Shown here: in pieces, positions 46,154-56,970 of the stretch
How positions within the stretch are numbered: the stretch's first letter is position 1
Layout: the number at the start of each line of letters is the position of its first letter
DNA from: Rhexocercosporidium sp. MPI-PUGE-AT-0058
Lineage: Eukaryota > Ascomycota > Leotiomycetes > Helotiales
DNA length: 64,000 bases
Direction: 5' to 3'
Assembly (NCBI GenBank): GCA_020746875.1
Contig: JAGTJL010000012.1
Coordinates: forward strand, 620,001 to 684,000
Translations under genes and position numbers: made by a program
The notes under the pieces: model-generated
The model's database searches: none
Seen by the model: only the letters and a program-made list of their open reading frames with translations
Told to the model about the DNA's origin: nothing

Positions 46154-49100
46154 TCAACGACGCCCGTAGCCTCTTAACAACTGTTCTCGCATATCATCTT
46201 GGTTGGTTGGGTCAAAGGAATTGCTCAATCTTGAAGACGATGTTCCGTATGCCGCGCCGCCGCTGCTTGAACTGCCATAGGCCGTACCACCACTATTGCT
46301 TCCCGATCGAGAGACTCCCACGCCTCGGAGAAGATCGTTCGCACCAGCATCATATGGGTTGCTCAGGCCAGAAGTGCTGCCGTAAAGACTGTTGCTGGAG
46401 GCCGAGGACCGGGAATTTCCTAGTCCAACTGCAATGCCTTGCCCAAACCCCCCGGTAGTGCCATATGTGTTGTTGCTTAGGCCCACACCAGTGTTTCCCG
46501 CACTTCCAGAATGGCCAAGTGACTCTAGTGTGGGCAAGTCAATGTAGGATGAATCCGAGAAGTGGTTGTAATGGCTCTGGTGCGATGGTTGGCTTTGGGA
46601 GTGTGAACGGGAAGTGGTATATGCGGGCGATGGCTGAGCTATAGAATGAGAACTTGGAGTTCTGTAGCTATTTTCTGCCTGTGTGACGGCTGGAGACTGT
46701 TGAGCTAGGTTGTGAGTGCTCGTGTTCCTATAGTTGGTACCTGTTTGGGAAAAAGATGGAGAAGGCTGGCCAAGGGTATGGGGACTAGACGTTCTGTAGG
46801 TATTCTCCGCCTGAGAGAATTGCGGGGAGGCCTGGGCCATCGTATGAGTACTATTGGTCCGGTAACTGTTGCTCGTGCTGTTGCTCATCTGAGGAGAGGC
46901 TTGATGTGTTCCGTATAGTTGTGATGGCTGGTGAGACGGGTATTGCTGACTATATGGGGCAGACGTTGCTTGGCTTGCCTGGTTGTAGAATCCCGTAGAC
47001 GGGGGCCGGGCAGAGGTCGACTGGGCCATCTTCTGGCCGTCCTCACGCTGGCTAGTCTGCTGGGTAACCTGTTGACCTTGCTGTGATTTTTGATGTTGCA
47101 TTAGGTTCTGTTGTTGCAGCTGTGGGGTGGATTGCTGGGATGTGGCTGATTGTGGTTTGGAGAGTTGGCGAGCGTGCTGCTGAACTTGCTGCTGAGGCAT
47201 GGTTGGAGTATTGCTTCGACCATTTTGCTGCTGCTGTTGTTGGAAATAGTTGTAATGAGCCTCTAGACCTTCAGCTGCAGGCCGAGATACAGGAGTAGTC
47301 TGAGGTATGCTCTGTGGAATGATCTGTGGAACACTCTGCGGAACACTCTGTTGAATGCTTTGCTGAGAGGCCGTTCCTTGGGAATCTGGAATGGTGCTTG
47401 GTGGTATTGGAGGTGTCGCAGTACTGACAACTGATGCGGTCTGGGTCCGAGAGGGTGTGTCTGTATTTGCTGGTGCTTTGGGTTTCCGCTGGCGGGGACG
47501 CTTTGCGGGAGGTATTGTTGGTGTTTTGGTTGCATTGGTAGCGGCTGCAGCAGATCCTACAGAAGTCCACTGCATGGCATCCTTTGTAACTCCCGTTGCC
47601 GGTTCGCGACCAGGAGGGAGAATAGGTGGATGGTTTGTTTGCGGTAGGTTCTCAGCTGAAAATTTGGGAGTTGAAGTAGGATTGGTTTTGGGTTTTGCAG
47701 GAGCGCGTTTTCTCTTCTGACCAGTTTCCGGAGGTGCGCTTTTTGTAGGTAATATTGGAGATGGCACGACTGCTTGAACTTGTTGAACGCCATCAGGGGG
47801 GTGGTGTCTGAAAGCCTCCAATACAGCTCGTTCCTCTGGGCTCAGCTCGTCTCCTGGCGCTGTTGGAGCACGGCCACTCTGGCTGATCTGACTACTTGCT
47901 TGCCATTGCTGAACCGAATAATGGTTATTCTGGACTTGGCTATTCTGGACTTGGTTGTTCTGGACTTGGTTGTTCTGGACTTGGTTGTTCTGGACTTGGT
48001 TGTTCTGGACTTGGTTGTTCTGAACTTGGTTGTTCTGAACAGGCTTGGGCACCGGCGCGGTGTTCGAGCTTGACCCATAAGTATTTGCCATGGGATTGAC
48101 AGTGGTAGCCATCGCAGGGCTTGGTTGTGCAACCTTAGCAGTTGTAGTTTGTGCCTGAGGAGACTGAGGAGCTGCTTGACCCTGATTTTGGCCATCGGTC
48201 ATGTTGGCTCCCTCAGAGTCTGGCTGTCCATCCTTGCCCTTATTCCGGGACCCTTTGGGCCTACCTCTTCTCCGCTTATTTGTAGATGAGCTATCCTCCA
48301 CTTGATTCTTAGCAGGCGTTGTTGGGGACGGTTGCTCGAAGGATTGTTCGGGGGCTGGGAATTTGGGGTTGCTGGAAGGAAGAGCAGCCGCTGCCACTGG
48401 CGTATTGACCAATGCAAGAGACTGGGGAAGCCCCCATGGAGCAGAGACTGCCGGACCATAGCCATATCCGTTTCTCGAATTTGGAGCTTCCGAGTAATCA
48501 CCAGGAGTATCCTTAGTACCTTTCGATAGTCGTCCTTTCTTCTTTGCGTTCTGGTCTCTCGAAACCTCCGGGCTCTTTGGTGTAAGGTCGGGGAATATCT
48601 CTGCCAGCCAGCCAATGAATAGTGCTCCTGTCTCTCTAGTATTCGCGCTCACGGGAAAGATTCCATCTTCGGGAGGGGGAGCTCCAGGGATTCCTCCAAA
48701 GTAGGCCACTGCTTTGCATATTTGATCCACTACAGCAACAGGATTGATGCTTCTCAGAAGCGTGAGTAGACGAGCTTGTTCGGATTTTGTCTCGTCTGGG
48801 GCCAAAGGTCTCGATCTCTGGGTATCGCGTGAGCCCCCAAAAGGAGAATTCCGACTTCGCGGATCCGGGATCAAGCTGGCATCCAGTCCGCGCTTCTTTG
48901 GAGGCACGTATCTCTCAGACTGTGCAGCTTTTGCACGAGACGCTGTATTCTCGCTCGTTCGTCGCGCAGCAGCGTCACGCTCTGCGGCAGCATCTCTACC
49001 CTGCCCTTGAACCTCGTTTTTCTTCCCGGGACTCATTCCCATGTGCATGACGCCAAAATTGCCCTGCTTGTTGTCCGTCTTGCCCTTCAGCTTGCTGGGG

Positions 49101-49558
49101 ACCGGGTTCCTGACTCTGCCGTCCTTGTTGGGGCCCAAAACGCCTTCGATTAAGGCCTTGGTAGATGCCAATTCGGCGGCCTCGAGTTCCGCTATGGAGG
49201 GCGACGAATTGGACTGGTTGAGATCGAGAGCGATCGGTCTCGCAGATGCTGCTGGCCCGGACGATTGTTCCTGCTGATGTTGATTCTGGCCCAGTGGGCG
49301 CGATGATTGTCCCTGGGCCATGGTCATGTCCACGACGTTTAGGCCCTGCTGCTGCTGCTTCTGCTGCTGCTGCTGTTGAGTATTGAGTTGCGCGTTTGGG
49401 GCGCCGATATGGTTCAATGAGCTGCTGCCACCTCCACCTCCAGCTCCAGCTGCTGCTGCTGCTGCTGCTGCCGCTGCCAGGGGCACCCCGCCGCTGAACT
49501 GGCGAAACTGAGAGTACGAGGAGCTGTCACCGGTCAAGCTCGCGGCAGCAGTGGCCAT
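46154..49558 (-). CDS. Abp2-like ARS-binding protein, Q-rich with AT-hook
   Basis: An intronless 1134-residue protein that resembles fungal ARS-binding protein 2 (S. pombe Abp2), a DNA-binding factor at replication origins; a role here is inferred. The one folded-looking part is at about residues 264-325: LLTLLRSINPVAVVDQICKA, VAYFGGIPGAPPPEDG, TGALFIGWLAEIFPDL. At about 428-441 KRRRGRPKGSRNKG is an AT-hook, which binds AT-rich minor grooves. The rest is low complexity: poly-Ala and Gly near the N-terminus, several Gln runs, Ser/Tyr/Gln repeats in the C-terminal third (prion-like), and a tandem NNQVQ repeat (about 510-545). No signal peptide. Nuclear location is expected. Confidence 0.65.
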   Translation of the reverse strand: MATAAASLTGDSSSYSQFRQFSGGVPLAAAAAAAAAAGAGGGGGSSSLNHIGAPNAQLNTQQQQQQKQQQQGLNVVDMTMAQGQSSRPLGQNQHQQEQSSGPAASARPIALDLNQSNSSPSIAELEAAELASTKALIEGVLGPNKDGRVRNPVPSKLKGKTDNKQGNFGVMHMGMSPGKKNEVQGQGRDAAAERDAAARRTSENTASRAKAAQSERYVPPKKRGLDASLIPDPRSRNSPFGGSRDTQRSRPLAPDETKSEQARLLTLLRSINPVAVVDQICKAVAYFGGIPGAPPPEDGIFPVSANTRETGALFIGWLAEIFPDLTPKSPEVSRDQNAKKKGRLSKGTKDTPGDYSEAPNSRNGYGYGPAVSAPWGLPQSLALVNTPVAAAALPSSNPKFPAPEQSFEQPSPTTPAKNQVEDSSSTNKRRRGRPKGSRNKGKDGQPDSEGANMTDGQNQGQAAPQSPQAQTTTAKVAQPSPAMATTVNPMANTYGSSSNTAPVPKPVQNNQVQNNQVQNNQVQNNQVQNNQVQNNQVQNSQVQNNHYSVQQWQASSQISQSGRAPTAPGDELSPEERAVLEAFRHHPPDGVQQVQAVVPSPILPTKSAPPETGQKRKRAPAKPKTNPTSTPKFSAENLPQTNHPPILPPGREPATGVTKDAMQWTSVGSAAAATNATKTPTIPPAKRPRQRKPKAPANTDTPSRTQTASVVSTATPPIPPSTIPDSQGTASQQSIQQSVPQSVPQIIPQSIPQTTPVSRPAAEGLEAHYNYFQQQQQQNGRSNTPTMPQQQVQQHARQLSKPQSATSQQSTPQLQQQNLMQHQKSQQGQQVTQQTSQREDGQKMAQSTSARPPSTGFYNQASQATSAPYSQQYPSHQPSQLYGTHQASPQMSNSTSNSYRTNSTHTMAQASPQFSQAENTYRTSSPHTLGQPSPSFSQTGTNYRNTSTHNLAQQSPAVTQAENSYRTPSSHSIAQPSPAYTTSRSHSQSQPSHQSHYNHFSDSSYIDLPTLESLGHSGSAGNTGVGLSNNTYGTTGGFGQGIAVGLGNSRSSASSNSLYGSTSGLSNPYDAGANDLLRGVGVSRSGSNSGGTAYGSSSSGGAAYGTSSSRLSNSFDPTNQDDMREQLLRGYGRR
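47930..48040 (-). repeat. 15-bp minisatellite inside the Abp2-like gene
   Basis: Seven or eight near-identical 15-bp units (GTTGTTCTGGACTTG on +) encode tandem NNQVQ in the Abp2-like protein. The first and last units differ slightly. A 15-bp unit keeps the frame, so copy number can change without breaking the gene. Confidence 0.88.
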
Positions 49559-50574
49559 GATTGCTGCTGCTGGATGAGGCTCGAGGTTATCATGGCCATC
49601 GTAGGCTCGTGGGGTTGGGGGGTGTCAGGTTCGGGTCAGGTTTGGTTTGGATTGGTTTGGTGTGCTGCAATGCAGTGCAGTGCAGGCGTTCTCGCTGTGG
49701 CCAGTACATCGCGGGAGCAGCACACGCGGTTCAAGCGGCGCTGCTGGTCGGCCAATCATATCGAAGAGAAGCGACCCTTGTTACACCCAAGCCCCACTTG
49801 TCCAACAACAACGCTCGAGCATCAATCAATCAATCAGTCAGACCAGGTCAGGTCAGGTCAAGTCACGGTACGAATGGACAGCCCGCCAGCTATAAATAAA
49901 TACTGCCACAACAACTCCTATCTAGCTACTGTCCTGTCATGGTTTCAGGACCGTACATACAGTACAAGCAAGATGCCCGGTATCTCGGTTCCCTTCCAGA
50001 GACGTGTTTGTTTATTATGTATTGGCATTGAGATCGCTACGCGAGTGTACTCGAGTAATGAGGCCCTGAGATGTTTGCAGGACGCGACCAAGCATTGACT
50101 TTACAATCTGCATCTTCGTGGCTAGATAGTATCCCGGCCCGTTTTCTGCAGCTTCACCGCAAGTGACCCGAATGATAAGCAAAGCAGACACGCCGAGTGC
50201 GAAGTCAGATGTCACGAGCGAATTGTGGCGCAGTGTTTGCTTGAAATTGTGCGATGCCCTGGGACCACTCAAGCATTCCGTCTCGTCTCGGGGCATCAAG
50301 CGCATGGTTTTTAGTGTGACATAGCTCCCGTGCAGGTCAGATTCGCTTGGTAGAGGATGCTCAATGATATGCTGCTGAGCAACACAATCTCATCTCGACC
50401 AAGGCTTCTGTAAAATAAAATAAACTTTACGGTCTTTCCAATCCATCCATAACCGAGATGCCTGTCCTGTCTTTCTTTCCCTCCCCAAGTCTAACAACGC
50501 AGGTGCCTGTGTCTGACCAAAGCCCAACCCCCCGCGTTTGACAGTTGAATTAAGTCAACGGTCTTCCCCCACAT
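49559..50574. other. 1-kb upstream region of the Abp2-like gene
   Basis: Between the Abp2-like start and the NUP84 stop. It has TTTGG/GGTTTG repeats (49640-49660), GTCAG repeats (49835-49865) and a short (AATC)n. Frames at 49574-50098 (+) are not supported by domains. Confidence 0.5.
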
Positions 50575-53500
50575 CTATGGTTTCACACTCCACAATTCCG
50601 GTGTGAATCCCTTCCTCCTAAGCTTCTTGCTTCTCAAGCCTGGATTTGTCTTTTGCGCTGTCAGAGTGAGTAAATCCTTGCTGACGAAAGCGAACGCTTC
50701 AACAAGTTCTTGCACTCTCCCTGTTTTCGCGAAAACATCGAGCACATCTGAATCTTCCCCTGCTATTGTGGCAGAGAATTCCATGCACTCCATGAGGAAC
50801 TCCCGAGTTAGTGTCGTGCCACCAATGTGGAGAACGGCAATGTAAGCAAGAATGGTTTCCGGGAGATAGGCTTCTCTTAGCAATTGGAGCTGAGCCTCTG
50901 CTCCTTCTGTGACAGAATAATTAGTATTGGCACAGTGCGGAGGCGATGATGAATTACCGTTCTGGCAAGTCAGAAGCCATCCTTTGAGGAGAGGCTCAAT
51001 GGTCGTGTACATTGAAGGATATGACGCCGCGAGAGCCTTCCGCCATTGTTTTTGTGCTGATGGCGATCGATCCCTGCATTTCAAGTTAGCTGTAAGCTGG
51101 GTGTCAACAATAGTATGGAACTCACTCGTCTAATAGAACTGCCATGGAAGAGACGGTCTCCACGTTGTCCAAGCACTCGATGAGAGTCTCGAGCTCTCGG
51201 TAGGTCTTTGCTTCCGCGAGCAAGTGCTTCTTGAGAAGTCTCTTTTGGTCTGCCGAGCCATCAAGCACCTCCGTCAGATCCTCTTCTCCGCCATTGATCA
51301 AATCTGGGAAATCAAAGCTTCTGCCGAGGATGGCTGGGGTCTTGGTTATCGCAATATCAGAACTCCTAGCCTTGATAGCCAGTTCTCGAGCTGCACTTAA
51401 ATTCATATTTTCTAAGACGAATTAGTAGGTGCCTACCAGAAGAGAGGCATTTACTCACTGAAGAAGCGTAGATAGAGCAAAGTGCCAACAGCAAATGTTT
51501 CGCTCCACATGCCATCCACGAGCAGGTACCACTCCATGCTTCGAATGAGAAGCAGGTCAGTCTTTGACACGGCATCATTATCACCCCCAAAGAAGTCTCC
51601 CCGGGGTCGTCTTGGGCTTGGAAAATGATGCTCGGAGGAAGGATCCACCGCATCGAAAAGCTTGAAGTTGCCCGAAGCAGGATAAGTAGATACTTCATCC
51701 GGGAAATCTCCGAGCAGGAATCGTGCTTGCAGACTAACGAATTCCTGTACGTCGAGCCCCAGTTCTCTCATCAACTTGATCTGTGTAATCCGTTGCTCGT
51801 TGTCGGTGATGTCGATCAAATTCCGGCATAAAATCGCGTATTTCCGCTTTCCAGTAAGTTGAGAGCAATAGAGGGGAATAAGCTCTTCCTTGCCAGCAAG
51901 TCGAAGGAAGCTGACATATGCCACAATAACGTTCTCGACTTCAGTCACCCGAAGTATACCACCAAGATCAAGGCCTAGACCCATGAAAACAAGGAGTACG
52001 TGAGTGAGAACTCGCAAGCTATCGTGGTCATCCATGGTGATATATTTCGTGAAGTCCTCGTTCTCCGGTTTCTCATTCTTCGATGGAATGAGATTGGATT
52101 GGCCGTTTGCATTTGCAGACTGGGAGAGAGCCAAACCCTGTTGATAGATGAAATGCGAAAATTGATTCGCAATGAGGACTCCTTGGAGCATCTTCATTGG
52201 CTGCAAGGTCTCCGGTGCTGTCTTGGGGTTCGTCTTTAAGGTGTTGATGAGCTTTTGGCCAGCTGTCTGAGGGTCACCGTGAAACTGAATCGCATCGAAG
52301 GACTCGAAGTTCAGAGCAGCGAGAGAGACCTGGCGGGTTGGCAAGGCGGTGCGAAGATAGTTATCGTACTGGTTTTTCAGGAGTGCGTTGTAGTTCGCGA
52401 AAACGAAATCGTCCCAGGAACGACAGACTTGCTCCACGCTTTGAATGTCACCACTCAAGATACCATAAACAGCTCTTTCGTAGTTATCCCCTCCACCCTT
52501 GCGTGCCAGGGCAAAGCACATCCGCCTCCAGAGAGCACTGGATTCGGGGTTTCCAGAGTCAACATCAACCTCTGATCTCTCATCGGGGAACCCACCCATG
52601 CTAACTGCTCTCCAGACTTCTGTTCGTTCCATACACCACTCTCTAATCTCAGCAGAGCTTTTCCCTCGCCGAAGCATCTCATAACAACCCAGCCAAATGG
52701 CGCGCTCGAAGTATCTATCTTGTTCCTGCAATCGTCGCTTCTGTCGAGTCATCGCGTCTGGATCCAGTTGTGTGATCAGTGGCTCGATTTGGCTCGCATC
52801 TTGTGCAACATTCATCTTGGAGCCCTTGATGGCGTATTTGGTATGGATCCAGCCAGCCGCAATAATGTCTCCCCTATCAGCGTTTTGCTGGAGGTCTTGA
52901 ACCATAACATCAATATCCTCTCCGGATTCGTCGGCGGTTTCCTTCAGCCATTGGAGAACTGTCTTTCGTTCGAGGGCTAGCTCATCATTCTCCAGGAAAT
53001 CCTCCCAGAGATCGTGTTCGGAAGAGTACTGATTAATAGGGTTATGTTTCTGAAGCGATTGGCCGAAACTTCCTGGAGCAGGAAACCGGAGGTGGACGAG
53101 TCGCCGTAACAGATCCCAGGTCTGAGTCTCCTGCTCCCAGCGTTCCAAGTCTTCCAGCGTTGTACGTCTTTCTGGAGATGGCAATTCCGGTTCCTCTGAG
53201 TCCTCAATATCCATGTCTTCGTCATCGTCTTGCGAAATTTCAAAGCCACGCATCTTCCTTCGCCATCGAATGCCGTTTTTCTTTTGCCTTTCATATCCAT
53301 GGACTTTGCGTAGCTTTTCGACGGTCTCGGTAGCAATTTCAAGGTACAAATCGATCAAGTCGATCATCATATCGTGCCTCTCATCTTGCTCTGTAGCCCT
53401 TTGGGGGTTGTATCCATCTAGAACTTCGGCGAATCTCTCAACTTCACGGCCGACACGGTTTGCAGTTTCGCGCAGTGGATGCAGGATATCCTCAGTATTT

Positions 53501-53871
53501 TCCGCAGGTCGATCTGGAATTCGTTTTGTGTATTCTGGATGGTTCGGTCAGTTTGGACCATTCAGCCAAAGTAACGGTTGATCCATTGGAAAGCCTACCA
53601 TCGTCCTCTTGATCCGCATGCGACGACATCTCTGCATCTTCGTCGTAGGAGGAGGGTGGTTCTTCGGAGAGTTCTCGCTCGGAACGTGTATCGGACTGCA
53701 CAACGTGTTAAGCAAGGAGAGCGTGTTGTTTCTGGATAATAAGCTCACCCCTGGAAATTGCCAGCTAACCTCGCGAGATTGCTGCTACGACAGGAGTTAG
53801 CCAAATTCTTGGAGTGAGCCGCTTGGGAAAGAGCTCTCTACCTGTGGACGTGCTTGTCGTCCCTCTGACAT
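50575..53871 (-). CDS. NUP84: Nucleoporin NUP84 / Nup107
   Basis: Scaffold subunit of the Y-shaped Nup84 complex of the nuclear pore. The proposed start at 53871 (MSEGRQARPQ, 30-nt exon) joins SDTRSERELSEEPPSSYDED, then EYTKRIPDRPAENTEDILHP, then a 639-codon exon (51451-53370 region). That exon shows the family's helical solenoid: ERWEQETQTWDLLRRLVHLR, RAIWLGCYEMLRRGKSS, ALWRRMCFALARKG, YERAVYGILSGD, EQVCRSWDDFVFANYNALL and YCSQLTGKRKYAILCRNL. Later exons give MNLSAARELAIKAR and the C-terminal helices to TPELWSVKP at 50575. Total is roughly 920 residues, in the family range. The first intron (about 53701-53841) could hide a further small exon. Confidence 0.93.
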
Positions 53872-54520
53872 GGGAATCAGCGCATGGCTGCGTGTCATGG
53901 GAGCCATAATCGCAGGGAGAAAAGGGCGTATGAATAAAGCTGAGCGAACTCAAGTCGTTTGTTCGGAAAGCTCAAATGACCAAGGTACTCTATGTTGACT
54001 TCGAAATTTGGTACCTTTTGAATTCCCGGCAGCCAACAAGCGCAGCGCGTCAAGAATGGAATGGTCTGTTTGGCCTCGCGTGGTAAGGCAGCAACACTGT
54101 TTATTATCAGGCAATCACTCAGCTCCCGCTGCGTCGACGCTAGTCTTGGTTCGGCGTAGTGCGCCAGAATCTTTTTTATCTTATATTTAATCTGGGTCGC
54201 TCTTTCGATCTTCTTTTCTCACATAATGTCAAGGCCATCTAATTAGAGTCTCGGAATAAGCCTCTTCGGAGTAACCATCATTGCTTGTTCAGGTCCACGC
54301 GACCTCTCTGCGCGCTCATGATCGCCTAGAGAAATGTCGATTCTTCCTGTTTCCGTTCCCTGACCGACCTTTGTTGGAGTGAGAGGGGGCTTTAAACTTG
54401 GAGATTCACAAACCCAACCCAACCGAGGTTCTAGCTACCAACTATTATTTACATACACAACATCCTGGATGCATTCCACGGGACCCTTCTACAGTAGGTT
54501 GCCTCAACCATTCCCTTCCC
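53872..54520. other. Intergenic region, no gene seen
   Basis: Upstream of NUP84 and downstream of CMC4. Short frames on the plus strand show no domain. Confidence 0.5.
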
Positions 54521-54905
54521 TCAGCCAGTGCCCGATCCCTCCGCCCTTTGCTTCATCTTCAATCTCAGGAGATTTGCCTTGGGGCAGCTAGCAGATTTTG
54601 CGTCGTCCCCGTTCCGTTCATAGAACCGGTTGCAGCAGTCATAAAGAGCATCGACCTGGCTTCTGCACTTGGATTCATTGTACGAGTTCTTGGTCAGACA
54701 ATCTGGAGGAGTGGATAAAATAATGAGCCGCCCTTCTTGGTAAAAGTGAACAGCAAAAGTGCGAGTGAGTCTGACCTTGAATTGCGCACTGGGATATAAT
54801 CGGTAAGCAAGGCAGATCAAGCAAAGATGGGAAGAACACAAGGCTACCTACAGCTCGCGAATGACAAGGCGGATCTGTTGCAAGATCGTCTTTTGATGCC
54901 TGCAT
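54521..54905 (-). CDS. CMC4: CMC4, mitochondrial intermembrane-space twin CX9C protein
   Basis: Small soluble protein of the mitochondrial intermembrane space, imported through MIA40 and folded by two disulfides. Exons 54852-54905, 54776-54788 (13 nt) and 54521-54702 join to 82 residues: MQASKDDLATDPPCHSRA, then CAIQD, then CLTKNSYNESKCRSQVDALY. The motifs CHSRACAIQDC and CRSQVDALYDC are both exact CX9C. Without the 13-nt exon the first CX9C is lost. It has no cleavable presequence, as expected for MIA40 substrates. It is divergent from the SUMO gene, 632 bp away. Confidence 0.9.
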
Positions 54906-55537
54906 GATTGTCAGTGAATAGTTACTGTGGAGTGCTGTTCTGTACAGGACTGTAGGATACCGCGGCAGCCAACCGTGATATCAAAAGCAGAATTGGGAGA
55001 GATATGCGTACCATTCTGCACTTTGGCGTGGTGCGTGTGATTCAAAGAAGTGAGAAAGTTGAAAGTATCTTGGATCCCCTGATCAAACTTGAGATAAGTG
55101 ATTGACTCAGGTCTGATTTGGCATAAATGAAATGAGCAGGGCAGCGGAGCGGAGCGACTAGAAAAGATTGCAGTTGCACTTACTGTACTGTATTACTTGC
55201 CGCCACCAGAGTTCGGATTGAGATTCCAGAATCGTCGCTGCCTCCCTCCCTCGCCTCGCTTCAGCCGGAGCGCCTTCACCCTCGCCCTCATTTTTGGCGC
55301 TAAATCGCGTGGAGTGAATCGAACTACAACCCCACTACCTTCTTCCCTTCCTCTACCAACCCTTCTCTTCTTCACACAGCACAAACCCCGTGGCAAATCT
55401 CCAGGTCTCTCCAACTCGTATCTCTCGTCTCGAAGTAGGTCCACATCATCTTTCCCACGTCTGTATGTGGCCCATTTACTAAGGCACGCGATAGCCTCAC
55501 TCACACAAACCTGCTCGATCTCTTGTCCCCCGTCAAC
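54906..55537. promoter_or_regulatory. Divergent promoter region, CMC4 / SUMO
   Basis: A 632-bp shared upstream region. The 340 bases before the SUMO start are pyrimidine-rich, as in fungal 5' leaders. Frames at 55193-55613 on both strands overlap the SUMO gene and are shadows. Confidence 0.5.
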
Positions 55538-55930
55538 ATGTCTGGCTCGGATGATAATGGCAGCCCAGGTGCGCCTGAGAAGCCCGAGGGATCTGGCGCC
55601 AGCGAGCACTTGAACATCAAAGTCACCGATAACAACAACGAGGTGTTCTTCAAGATCAAGCGGACGACCCAACTGAAGAAGCTGATGGATGCCTTCTGCG
55701 AGAGACAAGGCAAGGCTTCCACTTCGGTTCGATTTTTGTTTGATGGAAGTCGTGTCCAGCCCACAGATAGTCCCGAGACGGTGAGGATCCCTGGCCTCAC
55801 ACCCCCAAGATCTGTTGTCATGATTGCCCTTGACATCTATGGCTGAGGCTGACTAAATCTACGACAGCTCGACATGGCCGATGGAGATACGCTTGAGGTT
55901 CATCAGGAACAAATTGGCGGTGGAAATTAG
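55538..55930 (+). CDS. SMT3: SUMO (ubiquitin-like modifier SMT3)
   Basis: Ubiquitin-like protein attached to lysines after processing to a di-glycine end. Exons 55538-55780 and 55868-55930 give 101 residues. The disordered N-terminus (MSGSDDNGSPGAPEKPEG) leads to the beta-grasp fold: HLNIKVTDNNNEVFFKIK, TTQLKKLMDAFCERQGK, VRFLFDGSRVQPTDSPE, and then, after the intron, LDMADGDTLEVHQEQIGGGN. A SUMO protease would cut after GG and remove the last residues. If the 87-nt intron is kept, the frame runs on to a stop within the intron (55846) and yields a protein without the di-glycine. Confidence 0.96.
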
Positions 55931-56397
55931 GCAGGCAGATTTGAATTACTTTGTGCATCGATAGTGGCGACACCAAGGGAGAGGATGGATACATGACCTC
56001 CGGGTGGATCAACATTGCATTTTGGGTCATGGTATGGGCTATTCGAAAGGGATTTTATTTGCAATGGCGTGTAAGGCGTCCCTCTTCATGGCATGCGTGC
56101 TTCTATGGGGGAGATGAGGTCCAGAGGCATTACTCGGGTTTGCGAAATCCGTCCACTTCCCGTCACATTGCTTGCTTGTCGATGTGGGAGACATCCAATG
56201 AAGGCGTCTCAAACTGACAATCTTCCGTGGTACCACATGGTGAAGACTTTATCCCAAGAACTGTTGCTATTTCGACCTTTGAGCCATGGCTGTGTCCAAA
56301 GTTATATTTATATATAATCCCCCTATGCCTAACGCCGTTTCCTATGCCCCCAACACACCCCCAAAACAATCGTACAATTCGATCGAGTCTCTAAAGA
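55931..56397. other. Convergent 3' region, no gene seen
   Basis: About 470 bp between the SUMO stop and the stop of the next minus-strand gene. Frames on both strands are short and without domains. Confidence 0.5.
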
Positions 56398-56970
56398 CTA
56401 ATCATCCCAGACGGCAGCCTTTGCCCGCTCGGCATCTTCTTTCGCTCTCGCAGCAGCTTCCTTTTCCTGATTCCTTCGTTTCATCTCCTTCTCCTTAATC
56501 GCCCTATCATAAGCCTTCTGCTCGTCCGTCTTCTTGGGAGCCTTCACACCCAACGCACCAGCAATCATCCTCTTCGCAACCGCATCAGTCTTCTCCGGTC
56601 TCGAGCTCGGCCGCTCGCTCCTTGCCTCAGCCACCCCATCAATCCCTCCATATCCATAGGGATTCACGAAGGTGGTGTCGCGGGCAAAGGAGGTAGACGG
56701 GGAAATTGGCGTGGGCGGGGGCGCAGAGGGGTAGTCTGCAGATTGCTGCTGAGAGAGGGGCCGATCTGTATCGTCGCCTGAATCTTCGAGTTCTTCGTCG
56801 TCCCAGGATTCCGACACGGCTTGCTTCTTCTTGAACGAGCTGGAGGACTTGGACGATTGCGGGTCTATGGACAGCTTGTTCAGGGAGGATTCGAGTGCTG
56901 GGAGGGGTCAGTGCGAGACTTTGTGTGTCGAGGGGAGGGGCATTGCAATAAAACCTTTGGGTTCTGCCAT
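56398..56970 (-). CDS. Unknown charged protein with C-terminal helix
   Basis: I do not recognise the family. Start at 56970 (MAEPK); a short intron (donor GTTTTA) joins ALESSLNKLSIDPQSS, then KKKQAVSESWDDEELEDSGD, a Ser/Pro-rich linker and FVNPYGYGGIDGVAEARS. The last 60 residues are a charged helix (AYDRAIKEKEMKRRNQEK, AAARAKEDAERAKAAVWDD). About 170 residues in total. The alternation of an acidic SWDDEE segment and a basic helix ending in WDD recalls small translation or assembly cofactors such as eIF3j (which starts SWDDE), but the match is not strong enough to name it. Nuclear or cytosolic. Confidence 0.75.

Noticed and set aside
55193..55708. A 171-codon minus-strand gene opposite SUMO
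   Set aside because: It overlaps the SUMO coding exon and its leader in antisense, has no domain, and is a shadow of the real gene.
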